A program made the translations under genes and the position numbers. A DNA stretch of 64,000 nt from CAVQCA01 sp963763115 (GTDB taxonomy: Bacteria; Pseudomonadota; Gammaproteobacteria; UBA9214): assembly GCA_963763115.1 (NCBI GenBank), contig CAVXNM010000027.1, positions 1-64,000 on the forward strand, in the 5' to 3' direction. Below the pieces are notes generated by a model. It had not been told where the DNA came from and ran no database searches. It saw nothing but the letters and a program-made list of their open reading frames with translations. Position 1 is the stretch's first letter, and the number at the start of each line of letters is the position of its first letter. Below, piece by piece: positions 9,324 through 17,929 of the stretch.

Positions 9324-9360
9324 AAATCTGATGACGTGGATTGACTGTAAGCACCATCGT

Positions 9361-9495
9361 GTTTCCGAGATGCGGCAGCAGTCCCACCAGTCCGATGAGG
9401 ATCAGATAGAACGCGACGATGTAGTTGAGCAGCCTGGGCCAGACCAGAATGGCGATCCCCGAGAGCAACGAAAGCAGTGGTGAAACTAATAACAG
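9361..9495 (-). pseudogene. DUF3096-like small membrane protein fragment
   Basis: Read on the minus strand, this stretch gives SPLLSLLSGIAILVWPRLLN followed by YIVAFYLILIGLVGLL, the hallmark of the short two-helix DUF3096 membrane proteins. No ATG or GTG precedes it; CTG at 9495 (after TAAGGA) or TTG at 9468 are the only possible starts. There is no stop where the family normally ends (about 50 residues), and the frame runs on antisense into der down to 9202. It is probably a decayed or frameshifted copy. The function of the family is unknown. Confidence 0.5.
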
Positions 9496-9589
9496 GTTTT
9501 CAGTCCTTAATGTATAGAGAGCGTCGCGTATCCAGGATGTCGCCTCAGCGAGACGGCCTGCCGTTGCGACACAAGACAGTACACGCCGG

Positions 9590-10207
9590 TCAGTCGATGT
9601 ACTCGAACAGCTTCACGACCCGCTGCACGCCGCCGACCTGGCGCGCCTTCTCGGTCACGGCGTCGGCTTCCTTGCGGGTGAGCAGTCCCATCAGGTAGAC
9701 CGTGCCGTTTTCGGTGACCACCTTGACCCGGGTTCCGTTAAAACCCTCGATGTCGGTAATACCGAGGAGTCCGGTCTTCACCTTGGCGGTAACCAGCGAA
9801 TCGCTGGTGCGCGTCATGAAGGAGTTGGGGGCGGCAATGGTTATTTCGTCGTGGATCGGGGGCGCCGTCCCGGCCTTGCTGGCGAGGCTCTGCACCTCCG
9901 GGATTTGCCTGACGAGGTTTTCCACCTCGGTGCGCAGCTGCTCGCTGGGCGCCTGGCCCGTCAACAGGATAATACCGTTGTAGCTGGTGATCTCGACATG
10001 CACCTGGCGGTTGAGCTCCTTGTTCTCGATGATGGCGAGACGCGCCTTCAATTCAATCGTTTCATCATCCACGACCGATCCGGGGGAGCGGCGGGAAGTC
10101 GCGACGACGGCGGTTCCGGCCGCGGCGCCGCCGATGACCACGGGTGCGCAGCCGTAGAGCAGGTTGGTGGCGATCAGCAGTGCGAGTATTCCATGGTTCA
10201 ACTTCAT
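9590..10207 (-). CDS. dolP: Division and outer-membrane stress lipoprotein with two BON domains
   Basis: A 205-residue lipoprotein; the signal peptide ends LLYGC, with C20 lipidated, followed by a short Gly/Ala stretch. Two BON domains lie at about 46-113 (VHVEITSYNGIILLTGQ) and 125-195 (VKVVTENGTVYLMGLL). DolP (formerly YraP) keeps the outer membrane intact and localises to the division site. AGGAGA lies 9 bases before the ATG. It ends the lpoA-yraN-diaA-dolP operon, 5 bases after diaA, the same order as in E. coli. Confidence 0.92.
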   Translation of the reverse strand: MKLNHGILALLIATNLLYGCAPVVIGGAAAGTAVVATSRRSPGSVVDDETIELKARLAIIENKELNRQVHVEITSYNGIILLTGQAPSEQLRTEVENLVRQIPEVQSLASKAGTAPPIHDEITIAAPNSFMTRTSDSLVTAKVKTGLLGITDIEGFNGTRVKVVTENGTVYLMGLLTRKEADAVTEKARQVGGVQRVVKLFEYID

Positions 10208-10212
10208 CGGTT

Positions 10213-10821
10213 TTATGTCTCCTGTCGGGGTATGAGTTTGTCGATCAGATCACAGAGGCAGTGGATGGCCAGTAAATGTACTTCCTGGATACGCGCCGTG
10301 GAAGATCCCGGCGCGCGAATTTCAGTGTCGCCCTCCTGCAGCAGGGCAGGGATTCCTCCGCCGTCACGTCCGCACAGGGCGATGACCTGCATGCCGCGCC
10401 GGTGCGCGGCCGCGATCCCCCGGAGGATGTTTTCCGAGTTTCCGCTGGTCGTGATGGCGAGCAGGACATCGCCGGGACGCCCGAGAGCATGGACCTGCCG
10501 GGCGAAGACCTCGGGGTAGCCGTAATCGTTGGCGAGCGAGGTCAGGGTGGAGCTGTCCGTGGTGAGGGCGATGGCCGGCAGACCGGGTCGTTCCACCTCG
10601 TAGTGGTTGAGCAGTTCGGAGGAGAAATGCTGGGCATCGGCCGCCGAGCCGCCGTTGCCGCAACACAGCACCCTGGCGCCGCCGGAGAGCGCCCGGACGA
10701 GCACCGCCGCGGCGCGGGCGATGGCCGGCGCTGCGGTCTCCAGCGCCTGCTGCTTGGCGCTGATGCTGTCGAGGAAGTTGCGCCTGATGTGCTCGATCGG
10801 TTCCATGACGGTTACTGTCAT
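10213..10821 (-). CDS. diaA: SIS-domain DnaA initiator-associating protein
   Basis: About 202 residues with one SIS (sugar isomerase) fold: CCGNGGSAADAQHFSSELL, TTDSSTLTSLANDYGY and ITTSGNSENILRGI. It resembles both DiaA, which binds DnaA and promotes timely initiation, and sedoheptulose-7-phosphate isomerase GmhA. The position between yraN and dolP favours DiaA. The start at 10821 overlaps the yraN stop as ATGA; an ATG at 10851 would reach into yraN and one at 10806 would be 5 residues shorter. Confidence 0.85.
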   Translation of the reverse strand: MTVTVMEPIEHIRRNFLDSISAKQQALETAAPAIARAAAVLVRALSGGARVLCCGNGGSAADAQHFSSELLNHYEVERPGLPAIALTTDSSTLTSLANDYGYPEVFARQVHALGRPGDVLLAITTSGNSENILRGIAAAHRRGMQVIALCGRDGGGIPALLQEGDTEIRAPGSSTARIQEVHLLAIHCLCDLIDKLIPRQET

Positions 10822-11180
10822 TGCAGGGCCGGGAAGGCGTCCGCGATCCATTCGATGGCGGGTTTCGCCCCGCCGCCGATGGCCACCACATCGAAGCGGC
10901 AGGGTCGCTCCGCGGCGCGGGGATGGCGCAGCAGGTAATGGCGTGCGCAGGCGACGATCCTCGCCTGTTTGCGCGCATCCACACTCTCGGCGCCCGAACC
11001 GTAGCGTGCCTGCCGCCGGTAACGGACCTCGACGAAGATCAGGCAGTCGCGGTCGTCCATGATGAGATCGATTTCCCCGAAGCGGCTGCGATAGTTGCGT
11101 TCCACCACTGCCATCCCCTTCGCCTGCAGGTAGTCGCAGGCGAGGGTTTCGGCATCCCGGCCGGTGCTGACCGTTGTCAT
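10818..11180 (-). CDS. yraN: UPF0102 family putative endonuclease YraN
   Basis: About 120 residues. The start at 11180 gives MTTVSTGRDAETLACDYL and overlaps the lpoA stop in an ATGA. The PD-(D/E)XK nuclease-like core is visible as GEID (D38) and FVEVRYR (E51, R53). The biochemical role of the family is not settled. It lies in its usual place between lpoA and diaA. Confidence 0.88.
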   Translation of the reverse strand: MTTVSTGRDAETLACDYLQAKGMAVVERNYRSRFGEIDLIMDDRDCLIFVEVRYRRQARYGSGAESVDARKQARIVACARHYLLRHPRAAERPCRFDVVAIGGGAKPAIEWIADAFPALQ

Positions 11181-13087
11181 TGGTGTGACGCCGGCGTTGC
11201 GGTGTCGGTGACTGTTTCCGTCCCGGTGTCGAGCACGTAGGGGAGGCCGTTTCTGAACTGCGCCCATACCAGGCTGCGGTGCAGTTCCTGGCGGGAGTCG
11301 AGCGTCAGATTGCCGGTCACGCCGTGATAGGATCCGAACAGGGCGCTCTCGAACCGTCCCAGGTAAGGGGTGATGCGGTAGGCGTCGATGCCCAGTGCAT
11401 AGAAACGCTCATGGCTCGCGGCGTTGTCGGGCCATAGCTGGTTGATGTTCTGCTTCAGTTCCTGCCAGCTGCTCCCCGATTCGAGTGTCCACGGCATGTC
11501 GCAGAACATCAGCCCGTTCAGGTCGATGTCCCGGGATGGATCGGGTTGACCCGTGTAGACGTGCGAGGTGCTGTACACCGGCACGTGTTGCGCGCGAAAG
11601 AAGCGCAATTGCGGGCGGATCAGGCGCGCCTGCCCGGGCGTGGCGAGAAGGAAGATGAAATCAACATCCTGGCGCCGCCGCGGTTCGAACTCGAGCCTTT
11701 GTCCAAGTAACCGGACCAGGCGTGTCTGCCTTGCCTTGCTGTCGTCGAGGTTGAGGATGGCGCTGATGACCCGGCTATGATCGGTTTCCCCGGGGTCATA
11801 GACCTGTTGATCGAGCAGACTGCCACCCAGCAGGTTCCATTCATCGACGAATGCCGCCTGGACGCGCGCTCCCCAGTCGCCCTGCGGGACCAGACTGATC
11901 GCTCGCCGGCGCCCGTCCCGCCAGGCACGCCGCGCGACTTCACGGGCTTCGTCTTCGGGCGCCAGTCCGAACTCGTATACCGAGGGATTGACGCCAGTGG
12001 CGGTGTCGACCTGGTTCAGCGTCAGTACCGGCACCGGCAGCTGTTGCTGCTGCAGCAAGGCCTCAACCGCTTCCTTGCGCAAGGGCCCGATGACGAAGCG
12101 CGCACCGTCCGTGACTGCCTGCTGGTAGCGCGTCACGGCATCGGCGGGGTTTGCTCCGACGTCATAGAAGCGCAGCACGGGCCGTTCGCTGCCTTCGGAG
12201 GTGTCGTAGTAGGCGGCCAGTATGCCGTCGCGGATGGCGGTGGATGCTTCCGCGAGCGCACCGCTGAGCGGCAGCAGGATGGCGATCTGTCGCGGCGGCC
12301 GGGCGGCGGTTCCCATGTTCTCCAGCAGACGCGTGATGAAAACACCGCTGGCCGGGTGGCCCGGGTAGCGCGTTTGCCAGTGCGGAATGACCTCTGCCAG
12401 GGCTTGCGGTTGCTGCAGGTAGAGGCGGGTGAGTTCCACCAGTTCCAGCCAGCCGCTCAGGACATCCGGTGGAGGGGCGATGCGCATATCCTGCAACTGG
12501 GCATCCGACAGCCGGGTGAGCGCCTCCCAGGTGGCGAACTGGTTTTCCAGCTTCTGCTGCGGGTCGGTCAGCAGTCCATCGAGCGCGATGCGTTCGCGGG
12601 CGCTGGAGAGGTAGTTGTTGTCGAGCAGGTAGGCTTCGGCGCGCAGGCGGTGAGTGTCCGCCTGCCAGGGACCGCCGGCGGGTATTGACTGCAGTCGCTC
12701 CAGGGCCTGCCCGGGACGATTCCGTGCGAGGTCGAGCCGCGCCTGGGTGACCTCGTAATGCTGGCGCTGTGCTTCGGGAAGACCGCCGGCGGCGATGCCG
12801 GCAAGCACGGCCTCGGCACGCGCATAATCGCCGTCCCGGATCAGCCAGTCGGCGCCGGACAGCAGGTAGTCCTGCTTGAGCGGTGCGGTGGCCTGTTCGG
12901 CGGCTTGCAGGTAAAGTGCCGCGGCGCCCTGGAAGTCACCCGCCGCCTCCCGTGTCTGCGCCTGCGACTGGAGACGCTGGTCCGCGGTGGGCGCTATCAC
13001 GCGCACGCCGGTGCTGCAGCCACTGACCAGCGACAGGCCGGCGATGGCAAGGAGGATCAGGATGGCGGCCAGACGGGATGGATGCAT
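11177..13087 (-). CDS. lpoA: Outer-membrane lipoprotein activator of penicillin-binding protein PBP1a
   Basis: A 636-residue lipoprotein; lipobox LVSGC with C24. The N-terminal half is TPR-like (residues about 40-250); the C-terminal half has the periplasmic-binding-protein-like fold of the family (QIAILLPLSGALAEASTAIRDG, VIGPLRKEAVEALL). LpoA reaches through the wall to stimulate peptidoglycan synthesis by PBP1a. It is divergent from rsmI with a family B repeat between them, and is first gene of the lpoA-yraN-diaA-dolP run. Confidence 0.93.
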   Translation of the reverse strand: MHPSRLAAILILLAIAGLSLVSGCSTGVRVIAPTADQRLQSQAQTREAAGDFQGAAALYLQAAEQATAPLKQDYLLSGADWLIRDGDYARAEAVLAGIAAGGLPEAQRQHYEVTQARLDLARNRPGQALERLQSIPAGGPWQADTHRLRAEAYLLDNNYLSSARERIALDGLLTDPQQKLENQFATWEALTRLSDAQLQDMRIAPPPDVLSGWLELVELTRLYLQQPQALAEVIPHWQTRYPGHPASGVFITRLLENMGTAARPPRQIAILLPLSGALAEASTAIRDGILAAYYDTSEGSERPVLRFYDVGANPADAVTRYQQAVTDGARFVIGPLRKEAVEALLQQQQLPVPVLTLNQVDTATGVNPSVYEFGLAPEDEAREVARRAWRDGRRRAISLVPQGDWGARVQAAFVDEWNLLGGSLLDQQVYDPGETDHSRVISAILNLDDSKARQTRLVRLLGQRLEFEPRRRQDVDFIFLLATPGQARLIRPQLRFFRAQHVPVYSTSHVYTGQPDPSRDIDLNGLMFCDMPWTLESGSSWQELKQNINQLWPDNAASHERFYALGIDAYRITPYLGRFESALFGSYHGVTGNLTLDSRQELHRSLVWAQFRNGLPYVLDTGTETVTDTATPASHQ

Positions 13088-13205
13088 TGCGGACGGCTGT
13101 CGGGGCAGGGTCGATGATTCGAATAGCGGCTGACTCTACTGAAAAGCCGCCATGACGTCCAGTCAATAGCCGGGAACGTGCCGTTCAGGGAATACTGTTG
13201 CTGGT

Positions 13206-13342
13206 CTAGTGTCCATGCATAAACATCATTTTCACCGCAAAGACGCAAAGAACACAAAGCTGTTTAATTTTTTTAATAATAAGATTCTTGGCGTTCTTTG
13301 CGTCTTTGCGGTGAATGTATTTTGTCAAGGATGGGTATAGCC
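13206..13342. repeat. Family B palindromic repeat, copy B4
   Basis: Starts CTAGTGTCCATGCATAAACA and ends TGTCAAGGATGGGTATAGCC; inner arms CCGCAAAGACGCAAAG and CTTTGCGTCTTTGCGG. The centre is T-rich. It occupies the lpoA-rsmI divergent intergenic region and ends 26 bases before the rsmI start, so any rsmI promoter must lie within or overlap it. Confidence 0.85.
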
Positions 13343-13368
13343 TGTATTCAATTGTCGAGGAGGTCATG

Positions 13369-14227
13369 ATGACAAACCGCAAGGGTGTGCTCTACGTGGT
13401 CGCCACGCCCATCGGTAACCTGCAGGATATTTCCGAACGCGCCATCGCCACCCTGAAAGGCGTCTCGCGCATCGCCGCCGAGGATACCCGCCACAGCGCC
13501 AGGCTGCTGTCGCATTACGGCATTAACACCCCGATGGTGGCCTTGCATGAGCATAACGAACGGGAAATCACCCCGCAGCTGCTCGACAGGCTCGCCGCGG
13601 GCGATGATCTGGCCCTGATCAGCGATGCCGGAACGCCGCTGATCAGTGACCCGGGCTTCTGTCTGGTGCGCGCCGCCCGCGCGGCCGGTTTCCGGCTGGT
13701 GCCCGTGCCGGGTCCCGCGGCCTGCATCGCGGCCTTGTCGGTCGCCGGCCTGCCCGTGGATCACTTCGTGTTCGAGGGCTTCCTGCCCGCGCGGGCGACG
13801 GCCCGGCGCCGGCGCCTGGAAGAACTCAGAAGGGAGAGCCGGACTCTCGTCTTTCACGAATCCTCACACCGCATCGTCGAGTGCCTCGGTGATATGGCGG
13901 AAATTCTGGGCGGCGACCGGCCCGCCGTCGTCGCGCGGGAGCTTACCAAGGTGTTCGAGACCATCCAGAGCGGCGCTCTCTCCGCGTTGCTGGTCTGGCT
14001 GCAGGCCGATCCCAACCAGCAGAAGGGCGAGTTCGTCGTCCTGGTGCAGGGCTGTCGTCCGGCGGCCGGCGACGAGTGCGCTGGACGAGGCGACCCGGCA
14101 GGTGCTTGCGGTGCTGGTGGCGGAGCTGCCGCTGAAACAGGCGGCCTCGCTGGCGGCGAAGATCACCGGTTTGTCCAGAAATGAGCTGTATGCACAGGCG
14201 CTGGAGATGAAGAAAGAGGCTCGTTGA
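13369..14227 (+). CDS. rsmI: 16S rRNA C1402 ribose 2'-O-methyltransferase, frame broken near the 3' end
   Basis: A tetrapyrrole-methylase-fold enzyme modifying C1402 of 16S rRNA in the decoding centre. VVATPIGNLQDISERA, AEDTRHSARLL, LISDAGTPLISDPG and VPVPGPAA are family hallmarks. GAGGAGG (13357-13363) is 5 bases from the ATG at 13369, preferred over the adjacent ATG at 13366. Near 14075-14080 homology passes from frame 1 to frame 2, where SALDEATRQVLAVLVAELPL continues to a stop at 14227. One extra base accounts for it; the uncorrected frame ends at 14184 in Gly/Ala-rich nonsense. Confidence 0.9.
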
Positions 14228-14237
14228 TTCGCTGGCT

Positions 14238-15317
14238 TCAACCGCCATGTCGTCCCAGCGCCCAGGCCACGTGTTCCCGTACCAGCGCCGAGGCGTCATC
14301 GCGGCGGTGTTCGAGCGCATCGACCACCTCGCGGGTGGTCGGTGCATTTCCCAGCGCGACGGCGATGTTGCGCAGCCAGCAGGCATAGCCGATCCGGTGG
14401 ATGGCGCTGCCCTGCAGTCGCGCCGTGAAGTCCTCGCGGCTCCAGGCAAACAGCTGCACGAGCGACATTGAATCCAGTGCGTTGCGGCTGCGGAAATCAA
14501 CCTCGTCCGTGGCGCGGGCGAAGCGGTTCCAGGGGCAGACCAGCTGACAGTCATCGCAGCCGTAGATGCGGTTGCCGATCAGCGGGCGCAGCGCTTCCGG
14601 AATCGAACCGCGCAGTTCAATGGTGAGGTAGGAGATGCACCGGCGCGCATCCAGCTGATAGGGCGCGACGATGGCGCCGGTCGGGCAGGTCTGCAGGCAG
14701 GACTGGCAGGTGCCGCAATGGTTTCGCGCCGGCGCATCGACCGGAAGCGGCAGGTCGGTGTACAGCTCTCCGAGAAAGAACCACGAACCGGTCGTTTCAC
14801 CGAGCAGGTTGGTGTGTTTCCCGATCCAGCCGAGGCCGGCCTTTTCCGCCAGCGCCTTTTCCAGCACCGGGGCGCTGTCGCTGAAGGCGCGGTAACCGAA
14901 CGGGCCGGCCACGGCGGCAATTCGCTCGGCAAGTTTCTGCAGGCGCCGGCGCATCACCTTGTGATAATCGCGTCCCAGGGCATAGCGGGAGACATAGGCG
15001 AGGGTCGGATCCGCAAGTACCCCGTCAGGATCGGCCGCCTCCGGCGGCCAGTAGTCCATGCGCGTCGAGATGACACGCAGCGTACCGGGCAGCAACTCCG
15101 CCGGCCGGCTGCGGAGGGTCCCGTGGCGCTGCATGTAGTCCATCTCGCCGTGCCGGCCCTGGCCGAGCCAGTTCAGCAGGTGAGCCTCGTGCTCATCGAG
15201 CGCCGTATCACTGATGCCGATCTGCTGAAACCCCAGTTCCAGTCCCCAGCGTTTGATGTCTGACGCCAGCGCCTGCCAGTCGAGACGGGTGTCGGTGGGT
15301 TGAGTGTGTTGTTCCAC
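14238..15317 (-). CDS. queG: Epoxyqueuosine reductase
   Basis: A 359-residue cobalamin and 4Fe-4S enzyme that makes the last step of queuosine in tRNA. Ferredoxin-like cysteines are C201, C204, C207, C211 (CGTCQSCLQTC) and C227, C254, C257, C261 (CDDCQLVCPWN). The candidate active-site Asp is D147 in FSDSAPVLEK. A HEAT-like C-terminal tail (ALVREHVAWALGRH) completes it. It converges with rsmI, ends 10 bases from its stop, and diverges from nnr across a repeat-filled gap. Confidence 0.95.
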   Translation of the reverse strand: MEQHTQPTDTRLDWQALASDIKRWGLELGFQQIGISDTALDEHEAHLLNWLGQGRHGEMDYMQRHGTLRSRPAELLPGTLRVISTRMDYWPPEAADPDGVLADPTLAYVSRYALGRDYHKVMRRRLQKLAERIAAVAGPFGYRAFSDSAPVLEKALAEKAGLGWIGKHTNLLGETTGSWFFLGELYTDLPLPVDAPARNHCGTCQSCLQTCPTGAIVAPYQLDARRCISYLTIELRGSIPEALRPLIGNRIYGCDDCQLVCPWNRFARATDEVDFRSRNALDSMSLVQLFAWSREDFTARLQGSAIHRIGYACWLRNIAVALGNAPTTREVVDALEHRRDDASALVREHVAWALGRHGG

Positions 15318-15405
15318 GGCGGTTCCGGTGGCTGGATTATTACCCTGGCTTCACAGTATGTTGCGCTGGCTGTTGGCGGATGCCGACAGGGACGCAGTAA
15401 CCACT

Positions 15406-15716
15406 ATAGTAGTGTCCATCCATGACGAAATATCTCACCGCAAAGACGCAAAGAACGAAAGCCATTTGAGGACATCTGAACAAGTCATCCCCGCGAAAGC
15501 GGGGATCCAGTATCTCACTGATTCTGCATAGACTGGATGATTCGCTGCGCTCACCCTTCGGGCCGCCCTACGGGCGTTCAACGCGCGGCGCGCTTTTGTC
15601 CCGCTTTCGCGGGAATGACTGACTTAATCATTCTTGATTGTTTTATTTGGTAAGTTACTTTGCGAGCTTTGCATCTTTGCGGTGAAAACGTTGTTTAAGG
15701 ATCAAAACTGTATAGT
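15406..15716. repeat. Family B repeat, copy B5, split by a family C insertion
   Basis: The left half (TAGTGTCCATCCATGACGAAA, then CCGCAAAGACGCAAAG) and right half (CTTTGCATCTTTGCGGTGAAAA, then TTTAAGGATC) are separated by a family C element at 15482-15622. Without the insert the element would be of normal B length. This 525-base queG-nnr gap contains no gene. Confidence 0.75.
15482..15622. repeat. Family C palindromic repeat, copy C1, nested in B5
   Basis: Left arm GTCATCCCCGCGAAAGCGGG and right arm CCCGCTTTCGCGGGAATGAC are inverted repeats. Between them is a GC-rich segment with a second palindrome (CGGGCCGCCCTACGGGCG, ACGCGCGGCGCGCTT). It resembles the widely dispersed GCGGGAATCCAG repeats of many proteobacterial genomes. 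Confidence 0.8.
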
Positions 15717-15784
15717 AGAGTACGGTCGCGCCGAATGCCTCGGAAAATCCGTCACGAGAACGGTTATTACAGACATAATGTGTG

Positions 15785-15820
15785 TATTCTCTGCGTTCTT
15801 CGCGTCTTTGCGGTGAATGA
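15785..15820. repeat. Half family B repeat, copy B6 (right arm only)
   Basis: TCTCTGCGTTCTTCGCGTC followed by TTTGCGGTGAATG matches the right arm of family B; no left arm is found. It lies 22 bases upstream of the nnr start and produces a spurious in-frame extension of that gene. Confidence 0.6.
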
Positions 15821-15842
15821 TTCAATGGATTCCAAGGACGTT

Positions 15843-17318
15843 ATGACAACGACACTCCCGTTATATACCGCCGAACAGGTGCGTGAACTCGACCGCATGG
15901 CGATCGAGGAGGCAGGGATTCCCGGCTACACATTGATGTCGCGAGCCGGCGCGGCGGCCTGGGAGGCCCTGCGCGGGGGCTGGCCCGATGCCCGGCGCAT
16001 CGTCGTGGTATGCGGAACCGGCAATAACGGGGGCGACGGCTTTGTGCTAGCCCGTCTCGCGTTGTTGGCGAACTGCCGTGTCACGGTTCTGCAGGCGGGC
16101 GAGGCCGCGCGCATTGGCGGCGATGCGCTGACCGCGCGCGATGCCTATCTGGCGGCGGGCGGGGAGGTTCATGCGGGCGACCTTGCAGGGCTGCCGGATG
16201 CCGAGGTGATCGTGGATGCCCTGTTCGGTACCGGACTTCTACGCCCCGTCGAGGGGGAATGGCTGGCCATGGTCGAGGCGGTCAACCGGGCGGGTGTCCC
16301 GGTGCTGGCAATCGATATTCCGAGCGGCCTGCACGCCGATAGCGGCGCGGTGCTGGGCGCCGCCGTGAAAGCGGTTCGCACGGTAACCTTCATTGGCCGC
16401 AAGCAGGGCCTTTACACCGGTCAGGCGGCCGATTTCACCGGCGAGATCACGTTCTCCGATCTTGGTGTGCCCACCTGCCGGCAACTGGCGGTGTCGGCGC
16501 GCCTGCTGACGGCGCCGCCGCTGGGAGTGTTGGCGGCGCCGCGGCCGCGCACCGCGCACAAGGGCGCCAACGGTCACGTACTCGTGATCGGGGGCGATCA
16601 TGGTATGAATGGCGCGCTGCGCCTGGCGGGGGAGGCCGCACTGCGGACCGGTGCGGGACTTGTCAGCCTGGCGACCCGCACCGGGCATGCAGCGGCAATC
16701 GCCGCTGCATGCCCGGAACTGATGAGTCATGGCGTCGATTCCTCCAGGGATCTGTCCCGATTGCTGGCACGAGCCACGGTGGTCGCAGTCGGTCCGGGTC
16801 TGGGACGTTCCCGCTGGGCGTTGGGTCTCCTCGCCGCAGTGCTCGAGTCTTCCCTGCCGCTGGTTGTCGATGCCGATGCACTCAACCTGCTGAGCCGCGA
16901 ACCCCTGCGGCGCGACGATTGGGTGCTCACGCCGCATCCGGGCGAGGCGGGGCGCCTGTTGAAGCAGGAAACTGCCAGGGTACAGGAAAATCGCTACGCG
17001 GCGGTGCGTGAGCTGGCCGATACCTACGGTGGCGTAGCGGTGCTCAAAGGCGCCGGCACGCTGGTGTATCGCGCCGGCGCCCCGGTCGCTGTGTGTGCGG
17101 CGGGCAACCCCGGTATGGCCGCGGGCGGCATGGGTGATGTGCTGAGCGGGGTGATCGCCGGACTGATCGCCCAGGGACTCGAACTGGCGCAGGCGTCCCT
17201 GGCCGGCGTGTGCCTGCATGCCCTTGCAGGTGACCGCGCCGCCGTCAACGGCGAGCGCGGCATGACGGCCCGTGATGTCATTGGCGAATTGCGCGCCGTG
17301 ATGAATGCCGGTGCATGA
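15843..17318 (+). CDS. nnr: Bifunctional NAD(P)H-hydrate epimerase / ADP-dependent dehydratase
   Basis: A 492-residue metabolite-repair fusion. The N-terminal YjeF_N epimerase domain (to about residue 215) has VCGTGNNGGDGFVLAR and DALFGTGL; the C-terminal ribokinase-like dehydratase has HKGANGHVLVIGGDHGMNGA, GPGLG and GNPGMAAGGMGDVLSGV. Together they turn damaged NAD(P)H hydrates back into NAD(P)H. AAGGA at 15834-15838 is 4 bases from the ATG at 15843. The stop overlaps tsaE as ATGA, a conserved nnr-tsaE-ami order. Confidence 0.95.
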   Translation: MTTTLPLYTAEQVRELDRMAIEEAGIPGYTLMSRAGAAAWEALRGGWPDARRIVVVCGTGNNGGDGFVLARLALLANCRVTVLQAGEAARIGGDALTARDAYLAAGGEVHAGDLAGLPDAEVIVDALFGTGLLRPVEGEWLAMVEAVNRAGVPVLAIDIPSGLHADSGAVLGAAVKAVRTVTFIGRKQGLYTGQAADFTGEITFSDLGVPTCRQLAVSARLLTAPPLGVLAAPRPRTAHKGANGHVLVIGGDHGMNGALRLAGEAALRTGAGLVSLATRTGHAAAIAAACPELMSHGVDSSRDLSRLLARATVVAVGPGLGRSRWALGLLAAVLESSLPLVVDADALNLLSREPLRRDDWVLTPHPGEAGRLLKQETARVQENRYAAVRELADTYGGVAVLKGAGTLVYRAGAPVAVCAAGNPGMAAGGMGDVLSGVIAGLIAQGLELAQASLAGVCLHALAGDRAAVNGERGMTARDVIGELRAVMNAGA

Positions 17319-17770
17319 TTTCCAGCGCGCGCTATGTGCCGGATGGGCAGGCAATGGAGGATCTGGGTCAGTGCCTGGCGCGCTCCGCCAAGCGCCCGGG
17401 TGTCATCTACCTGCGGGGGGATCTCGGCACCGGCAAGACCACGCTGGTGCGCGGCCTGCTGCGGGGTTTCGGTTACCACGGCAAGGTCAAGAGCCCGACC
17501 TATACGCTGGTGGAGCCTTATCCGATCGATGATCTGACCATCTACCACCTGGATCTTTACCGGCTGGGCTCGCCGGAAGAACTCGAGTGGATCGGTATAC
17601 GGGATCTGCTGGCAGAGTCTGCCCTGCTGCTGGTCGAATGGCCGGAGCGAGGAGACGGCGTGCTGCCAACTGCGGATCTGGTTATCTCCCTGGCTTGCCT
17701 GGGTCAGAGCCGTGAAGTGCATTTCCAGGCGTTGACCGCAGCGGGTGAGTTGATGGTCACGGCCTGTTGA
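17315..17770 (+). CDS. tsaE: tRNA t6A37 threonylcarbamoyl biosynthesis ATPase
   Basis: A 151-residue P-loop ATPase that works with TsaB, TsaC and TsaD to make t6A37 in tRNA. The Walker A is G35-T42 in GDLGTGKTT; KSPTYTLVEPY and HLDLYRL are family signatures. The start overlaps the nnr stop. A weak inverted repeat around the stop (CCTGTTGAC and GTCGACAGG) is not followed by a T-run. Confidence 0.95.
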   Translation: MISSARYVPDGQAMEDLGQCLARSAKRPGVIYLRGDLGTGKTTLVRGLLRGFGYHGKVKSPTYTLVEPYPIDDLTIYHLDLYRLGSPEELEWIGIRDLLAESALLLVEWPERGDGVLPTADLVISLACLGQSREVHFQALTAAGELMVTAC

Positions 17771-17868
17771 CACCTGGATCTTCCGCTGCTGTTAGTCGAC
17801 AGGTGACAACCAGTTATCACGGATCGCTTTGATTCCTCTGTAGGTAACTGCTCTATCTAGCAGACTTT

Positions 17869-17874
17869 TATAAT
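17869..17874 (+). promoter_or_regulatory. Candidate -10 box upstream of amiC
   Basis: A perfect TATAAT sits in an AT-rich segment about 55-75 bases before the amiC start. No convincing -35 box lies 16-18 bases upstream, so this is a weak call. Confidence 0.35.
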
Positions 17875-17929
17875 CTTTATTGCAATTTCCCCGCATTTAT
17901 GCGTAGTATATGCCCCGGAGCGAAGGGGA

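Noticed and set aside
11777..12688. A 303-codon plus-strand frame inside lpoA
   Set aside because: Antisense shadow; lpoA is supported by lipobox, length and gene order.
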